A stretch of DNA of 5,182 nucleotides from SCQX01 sp035720945. Lineage in GTDB: Bacteria; Pseudomonadota; Gammaproteobacteria; Burkholderiales; Burkholderiaceae_B. Below, one piece after another: positions 1 to 5,063 of this stretch. The stretch is taken from the NCBI GenBank assembly GCA_035720945.1, contig DASTNK010000021.1:1-5182 (forward strand), written 5' to 3'. The position numbers and the translations under genes are program-made. Within the stretch, counting starts at the first letter, position 1. Every line of letters begins with the position of its first letter. The notes beneath the pieces were generated by a model, which saw nothing but the letters and a program-made list of their open reading frames with translations, did not search any database and was not told the DNA's origin.

Positions 1-11
1 GATTCAGCCCT

Positions 12-521
12 CTAGAACTTCCCCAGAAAATCCCGCTTGCCGACCACTACGCCGTTGTGGCGCAGGATGGCGTAAGCCGTCGTGATGTGAAAGAAGAACT
101 GTGGCATCCCGTAGGTCAACAGGTAAGACTGAGCGGTATAGGTCTTCTCCTGGGGCGTACCCACCCGCGTGGCGGTCTTGCGATCCTCGTGACCTTCGAT
201 GGTGGTTTGCGGCACGCTGTCGATGAAGGCAAGCGTCCGGACGATCAACGCATGCAGATCGGCGAAGCTGTGCTCGGTGTTGTCGTACTTGGGAATATCG
301 GTTCCGCCAAGCCGGGCGGTGATGTCGCGGGCGAAGCTCGCGGCAAGCTGCACCTGGCGGACGAACGGGAACATGTCGGGATACAGGCGCGCCTGCAACA
401 AGACGTCGGGATCGAACTTGCCATCGACCGCGTGTTTCTCCGCCTTGTGCAGAATGGCATCCAGGCTGCCCAGGTACTGCCTGAAGACTGGCACCGATGC
501 CGTGTAAATTGAAAAAGCCAT
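12..521 (-). CDS. DUF1993 family protein
   Basis: The 169-residue product matches the DUF1993 family along its whole length. Visible family signatures are an N-terminal 'YTASVPVFRQYLGSLDAIL' segment, the block 'LLQARLYPDMFPFVRQVQLA' (about residues 41-60), and the C-terminal block 'FFFHITTAYAILRHNGV' followed by GKRDFLG. About 170 residues is the usual family length, so the gene looks intact. The protein is predicted to be soluble and helical, with no signal peptide or membrane segment. The family has no established biochemical role; by fold it is usually placed near the DinB/YfiT-like helical bundles, which is background knowledge and not shown here. The start is chosen because AGAGG lies six bases upstream of the ATG. 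The gene stands alone, divergent from the secreted protein gene, with a perfect TATAAT upstream. No link to the sugar-acid operon is apparent. Confidence 0.93.
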   Translation of the reverse strand: MAFSIYTASVPVFRQYLGSLDAILHKAEKHAVDGKFDPDVLLQARLYPDMFPFVRQVQLAASFARDITARLGGTDIPKYDNTEHSFADLHALIVRTLAFIDSVPQTTIEGHEDRKTATRVGTPQEKTYTAQSYLLTYGMPQFFFHITTAYAILRHNGVVVGKRDFLGKF

Positions 522-527
522 GATGAT

Positions 528-532
528 CCTCT
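528..532 (-). promoter_or_regulatory. Ribosome binding site of the DUF1993 gene
   Basis: On the minus strand the bases read AGAGG (AGAGGA with the next base), six bases before the ATG at 521. This supports that start. Confidence 0.7.
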
Positions 533-560
533 TGATGAAAGAACGAAAAACAGCCTGTTC

Positions 561-566
561 ATTATA
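561..566 (-). promoter_or_regulatory. Probable -10 element for the DUF1993 gene
   Basis: The minus strand carries a perfect TATAAT in a locally AT-rich stretch about 40 bases upstream of the start codon, giving a predicted leader of roughly 30 bases. No good -35 hexamer is visible 16-18 bases further upstream (the sequence there is around CATATC). If this is a sigma-70 promoter, it is weak or needs an activator. Confidence 0.5.
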
Positions 567-591
567 GAAACTCCAGACTCGCCGATATGAC

Positions 592-604
592 GTACAGTCT
601 GTTC
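592..604. promoter_or_regulatory. Possible operator: pseudo-palindrome upstream of the DUF1993 promoter
   Basis: The plus strand reads GTACA-GTC-TGTTC, a 5+3+5 near-palindrome with four of five positions symmetric. It sits at about -40 to -50 of the start implied by the TATAAT. The heptamer CTGTTCA occurs at its right side (599-605) and again at 555-561, 44 bases away, on the other side of the -10 element. A short symmetric GTTC-N6-GAAC overlaps it (601-614). Its meaning is unproven. Confidence 0.2.
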
Positions 605-813
605 AATACGGAACTATCAAGCGTGGAATCTGTCATATTCTCGCATCTCGAACGGAGCTTCCCGCCACTTTCTGGCCATCGCCATGCGTCGTCTCAACGC
701 ACCGCATACCCCCGCACACCCGGCGATCCACAAGAACCGGATGGGCACCCTTTCAGGTGGCCCGCCTCGCGAACCATTCGGCGCGAAACAGATTCCCCAT
801 ACAATGGAAAGAC

Positions 814-819
814 AAGGAG
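814..819 (+). promoter_or_regulatory. Ribosome binding site that fixes the start of the secreted protein
   Basis: AAGGAG lies six bases before the ATG at 826. A longer in-frame reading beginning with ATG at 757 has no such site and would put 23 extra residues in front of the signal peptide, so 826 is preferred. Confidence 0.8.
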
Positions 820-825
820 TGCATC

Positions 826-1296
826 ATGTATTTCAGAAACACTGATTCCAAAAAATCCCCCACCCCGCTGGCGCTCGCGCTCGCGGGCATGCTGCTGGCG
901 GGTGCCGGCTTCACGTCGTCGGCGTGGGCCGAACTGCCGCCCCTGCAACACCAGGGCGCGGTCACGTACGTGAGCGGCGGCATCGGCATCGACGAATCCA
1001 CGTCGTTCAAGCAGGCCATGTCACACTATCCATTGGCGATGACGTTCGCCGAACAGGAGGGTAAACAGGGCGACTACCTGGCCGATGTGAAGGTGGTCAT
1101 CAAAAACGCGCGGCTCAACACGGTTCTGGACACCACGGCGCAGGGGCCGTACATGCTGGTCAAGCTGCAGCCGGGCCACTATCGGGTCTCGGCCACATTC
1201 AAGAACCAGACCAAGACCCGCAACATCACGATAGGGAGAAAAGGCTCCGAGCATCTGGTGTTTGAGTGGAAACCGGTTGCGAGCGCGAATACTTGA
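826..1296 (+). CDS. Small secreted carboxypeptidase-regulatory-like protein
   Basis: The product is 156 residues. A signal peptide is clear: a charged start with KK at residues 9-10, a hydrophobic stretch 'PLALALAGMLLAGAGF' (about 14-29), and a likely signal peptidase I site after Ala-Trp-Ala (residue 35). This leaves a mature, probably periplasmic, protein of about 121 residues. The mature part begins with 'VTYVSGGIGIDES', followed by a region with LADVKVVIKNA and 'GPYMLVKLQPGHYRVSATF'. The last segment is the glycine/tyrosine turn typical of carboxypeptidase regulatory-like (transthyretin-type) beta-sandwich domains. The end 'HLVFEWKP' fits a final beta-strand. Small proteins of this type are common in Burkholderiales and have no known substrate; no enzymatic residues are visible. 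There are no cysteines. It is probably transcribed alone; hairpins follow its stop codon. Confidence 0.88.
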   Translation: MYFRNTDSKKSPTPLALALAGMLLAGAGFTSSAWAELPPLQHQGAVTYVSGGIGIDESTSFKQAMSHYPLAMTFAEQEGKQGDYLADVKVVIKNARLNTVLDTTAQGPYMLVKLQPGHYRVSATFKNQTKTRNITIGRKGSEHLVFEWKPVASANT

Positions 1297-1315
1297 CCGC
1301 GCAATCCGTCATGCC

Positions 1316-1342
1316 CCGGCGCTTGCCCACCGCAGGCGCCGG
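1316..1342. terminator. Strong hairpin after the secreted-protein gene
   Basis: Arms CCGGCGCTTGC (1316-1326) and GCAGGCGCCGG (1332-1342) pair over 11 positions, with one T-G wobble and a five-base CCACC loop, starting 20 bases after the stop codon. The stem is very stable, but no T run follows on either strand. It is therefore not a canonical intrinsic terminator; it may stop transcription with Rho or protect the 3' end of the message. Confidence 0.45.
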
Positions 1343-1347
1343 TCAAC

Positions 1348-1368
1348 GCGCGAAACAGTGGCTCGCGC
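1348..1368. repeat. Second inverted repeat in tandem with the hairpin
   Basis: GCGCGA (1348-1353) and TCGCGC (1363-1368) are perfect 6-base arms with a nine-base loop, five bases downstream of the stronger hairpin. Together they form a tandem stem-loop structure between the secreted-protein gene and the regulator gene. Confidence 0.35.
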
Positions 1369-1369
1369 A

Positions 1370-1408
1370 GCCAGGCATTCACAGATCGCCAGGCATGCGA
1401 CGACATGC
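1370..1408. promoter_or_regulatory. Direct repeat plus inverted repeat upstream of the LysR gene, possible autoregulatory site
   Basis: GCCAGGCAT occurs at 1370-1378 and again at 1388-1396, exactly 18 bases apart. The second copy runs into a perfect inverted repeat GCATG-N6-CATGC (1393-1408) that ends 10 bases before the regulator's start codon. LysR proteins often bind near their own promoter, so this could be an operator. The usual T-N11-A core is not obvious, and no promoter could be fixed (TTCACA at 1378-1383 resembles a -35 but lacks a good -10). Confidence 0.25.
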
Positions 1409-1418
1409 ATCATGAGTC

Positions 1419-2360
1419 ATGACTGACACCGACACGATAATAAAAACCGTCATCGGCAAGCTGCGAATCAAGCAATTGCAGTTGCTGGTCGCCCTGAGCG
1501 AGCAAAAATCGCTGCGCAACGCCGCGAAAGCCATGTTCATGACGCAGTCGGCCGCCAGCAAAGCCCTTCTGGAAATCGAGGGCATGCTGGGCATGACGCT
1601 TTTCGAGCGCACGAAAACCGGCCTGGCTCCCAACCCCATGGGCCATTGCGCCATTCGTTACGCGAAACTCATCACGTCGGAGCTCAACAATTTCTGCCGC
1701 GAGGTTCAGGACATCCAATCGGGGGCCGGTGGCAGCCTGGTCATCGGCACCATCATGGGGGCGGTGCCGGGGGTTCTGGTGTCATCCTTGAACTGGCTGC
1801 GCGAATCCCACCCCAACCTTTCCGTGGAAATCATCGAAGGCACCAGCCGGCACTTGCTGAGCCTGCTGGACGATGGCCGCATCGACCTGATGATCGGCCG
1901 GTCCAGCGTCAGCGCGGAACCCTACGAATACAGCTACTACCCCGTCAGTGGCGAACCCATATCGGTCGTCGTCGGCCGAGGGCACCCCGACACCGCGGAA
2001 CACATGTCATTCGCGGATCTCAGGGGCCACCGCTGGGTGGTCTATCCAAAGAAAATGCCCTTGCGGGCCCTGCTGGAAAAGGAGATGGATCTGGCGGGGT
2101 TGTCCCTGCCCGCGAATTTCATCGAGACGGACTCCACCTTCATCACCGTCGCCCTCCTGCGGGAAAGCGTCGGCATGGCCGCGCTGTTGCCCACCGACGT
2201 GGCGAACCTGTTCACGGAGGCCGGACTGATCCGGATCCTGCCGATCGAACTGAAGATTCCGGCCGACACCTTCGGCATCGTCACACGCAAGGGTGGCGCC
2301 ACCACAGCGGTCGCGCAGAGGCTCATTCGTTTCGCCTGCGACCAGACACGCACACACTGA
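1419..2360 (+). CDS. LysR-type transcriptional regulator, GbpR-like
   Basis: The 313-residue product is a full-length LysR-type regulator. The N-terminal winged helix-turn-helix covers about residues 15-75: 'LRIKQLQLLVALSEQKSL', the recognition helix 'TQSAASKALLEIE' (42-54), and 'LFERTKTGLAPNPMG' at the wing. A linker helix follows, and the two-lobed effector domain starts near residue 105 ('GGSLVIGTIMG'). The repeated 'LLDDGRIDLMIGR' motif near 144-156 is typical of the effector domain. The style of the N-terminus resembles GbpR, the regulator known from Agrobacterium and Azospirillum that responds to L-arabinose, D-galactose and D-fucose; this likeness is from memory. The ATG is the first possible start after an in-frame TGA at 1413, but no Shine-Dalgarno sequence is visible. 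It faces the sugar-acid operon tail-to-tail and is its likely regulator, sensing a sugar or 2-keto-3-deoxy acid. Confidence 0.92.
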   Translation: MTDTDTIIKTVIGKLRIKQLQLLVALSEQKSLRNAAKAMFMTQSAASKALLEIEGMLGMTLFERTKTGLAPNPMGHCAIRYAKLITSELNNFCREVQDIQSGAGGSLVIGTIMGAVPGVLVSSLNWLRESHPNLSVEIIEGTSRHLLSLLDDGRIDLMIGRSSVSAEPYEYSYYPVSGEPISVVVGRGHPDTAEHMSFADLRGHRWVVYPKKMPLRALLEKEMDLAGLSLPANFIETDSTFITVALLRESVGMAALLPTDVANLFTEAGLIRILPIELKIPADTFGIVTRKGGATTAVAQRLIRFACDQTRTH

Positions 2361-2370
2361 GGCGTGGGCA

Positions 2371-2394
2371 GGTCACCCCGTTGACCGCGCGGTC
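2371..2394. repeat. Overlapping palindromes at the convergent gene junction
   Basis: GGTCA (2371-2375) can pair with TGACC (2382-2386) across six bases, and a perfect 12-base palindrome GACCGCGCGGTC occupies 2383-2394. The two share bases, so the hairpins exclude each other. They lie on the last codons and stop of the aldolase gene, just past the regulator's stop at 2360. They might help end transcription from either side, but there is no T run. Confidence 0.3.
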
Positions 2395-3032
2395 GCCTGA
2401 CGCCAGCGCGCCATGAATGCCTGCGCGCGCGGTCGAACGGCGGCGGCCGTGTCGCCGGCGCGGTAGAGCGCGCTGCCCAGGCCAAACCCCGCCGCCCCGA
2501 CGTCCAGGTAAGCCTGCATGTTGTCAGGGGTGATGCCTCCGACGGGCACGAGCGGGACATCCGCCGGCAACACCGCGCGCCAGGCCTTGAGCACCGTCGG
2601 CGTCAACAGCTCAGCCGGGAACGCCTTCAGCGCGATGGCGCCCGCCCCCAGCGCGGCAAAAGCCTCCGTGGGCGTGGCCACACCGGGCAACACCGCCATC
2701 CCGGCATCGATGGCCGCCCGGATGATGCCGTTGTCCGAGTGCGGCATGACGACCAGGCGTCCACCTGCGGAAAGCACTTCCCCAACCTGGCGCGCAGCCA
2801 GGACAGTGCCCGCCCCCACGAGCGTGTCGGCGGGCAGGCTCGCCGCCAACCGTTCGATGCTGCGAAGAGGCTGCGGCGAATTCAACGGCACTTCGATGAT
2901 GCGAAAGCCCGCCTCATACAACACCCCGCCGACATCCACCACTTCGTCAGGCTCTATGCCCCGCAGAATCGCGACGAGCCCGGCCGATTCCAGCGCCTCA
3001 TGAAAATGCCGCCGCAACGTTTCCTGTTTCAT
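2373..3032 (-). CDS. dgoA: 2-keto-3-deoxy-6-phosphogalactonate aldolase
   Basis: A class I aldolase of the KDPG/KDPGal family (219 residues; the E. coli enzyme has about 205). It should cleave 2-keto-3-deoxy-6-phosphogalactonate into pyruvate and D-glyceraldehyde 3-phosphate in the cytoplasm. Visible signatures are 'LVAILRGIEPDE' (R24), 'FRIIEVPLNSPQP' with the catalytic-base glutamate at 47, 'LVGAGTVL', 'VMPHSD', the Schiff-base lysine at 136 in 'ALKAFPAE', and the phosphate-binding glycines in 'VGGITPDN' and 'GFGLGSALYRAG'. The 'EVPLNSPQ' block is the DgoA variant, as opposed to the Eda (KDPG) form. Reading could extend upstream to 3209, but that would overlap dgoK by 180 bases. The ATG at 3032 forms an ATGA overlap with the dgoK stop and has AAGGG eight bases upstream, so translation is probably coupled. 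It is the last gene of the operon. Confidence 0.95.
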   Translation of the reverse strand: MKQETLRRHFHEALESAGLVAILRGIEPDEVVDVGGVLYEAGFRIIEVPLNSPQPLRSIERLAASLPADTLVGAGTVLAARQVGEVLSAGGRLVVMPHSDNGIIRAAIDAGMAVLPGVATPTEAFAALGAGAIALKAFPAELLTPTVLKAWRAVLPADVPLVPVGGITPDNMQAYLDVGAAGFGLGSALYRAGDTAAAVRPRAQAFMARWRQATARSTG

Positions 3033-4069
3033 TTTTCGCACCCTTGAAGCGCATCGCAGCCACAGTCGCTCGAAATCAACGACCACAACCCGTGAACGCC
3101 GGCGTCCTCCGACAGGATCAGCGCCTCCCGTCCGAAATACCGGAGCGCCTCGGCATAGCGCGCGCAAAGCGCGGCCCGCCCGATCAAGGCGATATGCGCC
3201 TGCCGCCACTCCACCTGCACCCTGGCCAGCAAACCGGCGATCTCGTGGCCGATCAGCAGCCCCGACAGGTACTCGCGCTGCTGCGCGCCGGTCAGCCGAC
3301 TCACCAGGCCAAGAACGCGACTACTGAACATGGTTGCCAGCACCCCAAGCTTTCCGGACTCGGAGCAAGCGTTGCCCAGCCCCAGCAGAAAGGTGTCCCG
3401 GGCGTCCCGGCTATCTTCGGGCAGCACGGCGCTGCCCATCGACCGGCCCAGGATGCTGTGTTGGACCAGCAGGGCATAGACTTCGCCCGTCATGAACGTG
3501 TCGAAATGACCGATTTCACCGTCCCGCACCGCCACCCACTTGCTGTGGGTTCCCGGCAGCCCCAGCAACCAGCGACCGCTCATGTCCGTGCCCGCCTCCG
3601 CCAGCAGGGCCGGCACACCGGCGATTTGAGTCTCTTCGCCACGCAAGACGTTGGGCAGCGCCCCGTGTTCGATAATGCCGGGCGCGATGGCAAGTGTCAC
3701 CCCCTGGCCGACCTCGATGGTGGTCAGGGATCCCGCCAGATCGCGCACCGTGACGGGCACCGGCATGTAGGAGGCTTCCCGCCACCCCTGGGAACTGCCG
3801 ATCATGCCGCAGGCTACGACGCGACGGCTGGTGCCGGGATGCCCAAGCCAGTCTCCCAGGAGCTGCCAGAAGGCGTGGCTAAACCGCCGCTCGCGGTTCG
3901 TTTCATCGCCACCAGACCGGGCAGGCGCGCCATCTTCCGCCAATGGGGGCAGAGTCATGATCCCCCATGGCGCCTCGCGCCGCGCCAGCACACGCCCATC
4001 CGCCGCGAACAGGTATGCCCGCAGCGAACTCGTTCCCCAATCCAGTCCGATGAAACGTTGCTCGACCAT
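3029..4069 (-). CDS. dgoK: 2-keto-3-deoxygalactonokinase
   Basis: The product (346 residues) phosphorylates 2-keto-3-deoxygalactonate at C6 with ATP, the step before DgoA. It has the DgoK pattern of the actin-like/ribokinase-independent sugar kinases: phosphate-1 loop 'FIGLDWGTSSLRAYLF' (6-21), 'VACGMIGSSQGW' (85-96), the family hallmark 'PNVLRGEETQIAG' (139-151), 'LPGTHSKWV' (171-179), 'FDTFMTGEVYALL' (189-201) and 'LSGLLIGHEIAGL' (268-280). It is longer than the roughly 290-residue E. coli enzyme. Part of the difference is a low-complexity loop at about 43-62 after 'WGIMTLPP'. Another part is a C-terminal tail holding three cysteines (CGC and one more). The ATG at 4069 has only a weak CAGG before it. 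The stop overlaps the dgoA start (ATGA), and the upstream gene ends 27 bases before it. Confidence 0.95.
   Translation of the reverse strand: MVEQRFIGLDWGTSSLRAYLFAADGRVLARREAPWGIMTLPPLAEDGAPARSGGDETNRERRFSHAFWQLLGDWLGHPGTSRRVVACGMIGSSQGWREASYMPVPVTVRDLAGSLTTIEVGQGVTLAIAPGIIEHGALPNVLRGEETQIAGVPALLAEAGTDMSGRWLLGLPGTHSKWVAVRDGEIGHFDTFMTGEVYALLVQHSILGRSMGSAVLPEDSRDARDTFLLGLGNACSESGKLGVLATMFSSRVLGLVSRLTGAQQREYLSGLLIGHEIAGLLARVQVEWRQAHIALIGRAALCARYAEALRYFGREALILSEDAGVHGLWSLISSDCGCDALQGCEK
3041..3045 (-). promoter_or_regulatory. Ribosome binding site of dgoA inside the end of dgoK
   Basis: AAGGG on the minus strand, eight bases before the ATG at 3032, lies within the last codons of dgoK. It decides the dgoA start against longer readings. 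Confidence 0.65.
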
Positions 4070-4096
4070 GTTTGCCTGGTATCGTGCCCGCGAACG

Positions 4097-5029
4097 TCAC
4101 GCGGCCCAGCGCAGAACCAGGGGGTCCAGCCTGCGAGCGGTTTCTATCAATCCGGCCTTGGCCTCTGTCGTCGCGGCGGGCAGCGGCGAGCGCACATGAT
4201 CCGAGCCAATGATCCCGCCCTCTTTCATCAGGATCTTGCTGGTCTGGATGCCGGTCTGGCGGTTCTCGTAGTTGATCAGGAGCAGCCATTGCTGGTACAG
4301 GGACACGGCTTTTTCGCGATCTCCGTGCATGTACGCATTGAAGATGGCCTTGATGCCATCCGGATACCCTCCCCCGGTCATGGCGCCCGTGGCGCCCGCG
4401 TCGAGATCAGGCAGCAGGGTGATGGCCTCTTCCCCATCCCATGGGCCTTCGACGGCGTCCCCCGCCAGCTCGATCAGCGCTCGTATCTTGGAGGCCGCCC
4501 CGGCGCTTTCGATCTTGAAGTAAGAGACGTGCTCGATTTCCCTTGCCATGCGGGCCAACGCCGCGGCGGACAACAGCGTGCCGCTGATCGGGGCGTCCTG
4601 GACCATGATGGGAATGTCGCTGGCGTCGGAAAGGCGGCGGAAATAGTCGTGAACGCCCGCCTCGGCACAGCGGAGGGTCGCGCCGTGATAAGGCGGCAGG
4701 ACCATCACCATCGCGGCGCCAAAATCGCTGGCGTGCCGATTACGCTGGATGCAGATATCCGTACTGTAGTGCGAGGTGGTGACGATGACCGGCACGCGAC
4801 CGGCGACATGCTTCAGCATGGCCTCGGTCAACACCCGGCGCTCTTCGTCCGCCAACAAGAACTGCTCTGAAAAATTGGCCAGCAGGCTCAGGCCATCGGC
4901 GCCGGCGTCAATCATGAAATCCACGCACCGGAGCTGGCCCTCCAGGTCGAGCGCGCCGTCATCCTTGAAGATAGTCGGCACAACGGGGTACACGCCCTTG
5001 TAGCGGGCTTTTTCAAAACGTTTGGACAT
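4097..5029 (-). CDS. DapA/NAL-superfamily enzyme, probable L-2-keto-3-deoxyarabonate dehydratase
   Basis: The product (310 residues from ATG 5029) is a TIM-barrel lyase of the dihydrodipicolinate synthase/N-acetylneuraminate lyase superfamily. The Schiff-base lysine is K172 in 'VSYFKIES'. The usual catalytic tyrosine, 28 residues earlier, is replaced by glutamine (Q144 in 'PIMVQDAPISG'), and the usual GTTGE-type loop reads 'LLANFSEQF' (49-57). These departures, plus 'EGPWDGEEAITLL', 'GATGAMTGGGYPDG', 'INYENRQTG' and the end 'RRLDPLVLRWA', match L-2-keto-3-deoxyarabonate dehydratase of Azospirillum (named AraD there; EC 4.2.1.43) as I recall it. That enzyme makes alpha-ketoglutarate semialdehyde. 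The symbol araD is withheld because it also names ribulose-phosphate epimerase. A GTG at 5038 would add three residues; neither start has a strong ribosome site. A general keto-deoxy-sugar lyase role is the alternative. Confidence 0.9.
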   Translation of the reverse strand: MSKRFEKARYKGVYPVVPTIFKDDGALDLEGQLRCVDFMIDAGADGLSLLANFSEQFLLADEERRVLTEAMLKHVAGRVPVIVTTSHYSTDICIQRNRHASDFGAAMVMVLPPYHGATLRCAEAGVHDYFRRLSDASDIPIMVQDAPISGTLLSAAALARMAREIEHVSYFKIESAGAASKIRALIELAGDAVEGPWDGEEAITLLPDLDAGATGAMTGGGYPDGIKAIFNAYMHGDREKAVSLYQQWLLLINYENRQTGIQTSKILMKEGGIIGSDHVRSPLPAATTEAKAGLIETARRLDPLVLRWAA

Positions 5030-5063
5030 GATGTTCACTATACATTCTCGACTTTTAAAACAA

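Larger units (their letters stand above)
522..825. other. Divergent intergenic region between the DUF1993 and secreted-protein genes
   Basis: This stretch of about 304 bases holds no convincing gene. The half near the DUF1993 gene (about 530-650) is clearly richer in A and T than the surrounding coding DNA and carries the TATAAT and the possible operator. The other half (about 650-825) is GC-rich again. It contains an imperfect hairpin at 743-763 (GGGC-ACC against GGTGGCCC, one bulged base, loop of about 6) without a T run. It also contains TACAAT at 800-805, which is probably too close to the ribosome binding site at 814 to be the main promoter of the downstream gene. No clear promoter for the plus-strand gene was found. 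Confidence 0.6.

Noticed and set aside
57..512. Plus-strand open frame opposite the DUF1993 gene
   Set aside because: Shadow of a gene with strong family motifs; no ribosome site and no recognisable protein features.
800..805. TACAAT as the -10 of the secreted-protein gene
   Set aside because: Transcription would begin at or within the ribosome binding site at 814-819, and the sequence at the -35 position (TTCGGC) is poor.
587..973. Plus-strand open frame of 128 codons across the intergenic region
   Set aside because: Low-complexity Arg/Ser/Pro-rich product without domains, overlapping the well-supported secreted protein and its signal peptide in another frame.
1646..2416. Plus-strand open frame of 256 codons inside the LysR gene
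   Set aside because: Arg/Gly/His/Pro-rich product typical of a shifted frame in high-GC DNA; the LysR reading is intact and full length.
3033..3209. N-terminal extension of dgoA by 59 residues
   Set aside because: It would overlap dgoK by about 180 bases, is Arg-rich with no homology to aldolases, and the ATG at 3032 has a ribosome site and the expected family N-terminus.
3044..4870. Very long open frame (608 codons) on the plus strand, antisense to dgoK and the DapA-like gene
   Set aside because: It starts with TTG, has no ribosome site, and its protein shows no recognisable domain and is rich in Arg, Gln, Gly and His as expected of a GC-rich shadow frame. The minus-strand genes have clear family motifs along their full length.
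5038..5063. Possible internal promoter (TTGTTT and TATAGT on the minus strand) ahead of the DapA-like gene
   Set aside because: The spacing of about 15 bases is short and the -10 overlaps the GTG/ATG start region, leaving no leader; the AT-rich stretch is only a 25-base gap inside the operon.
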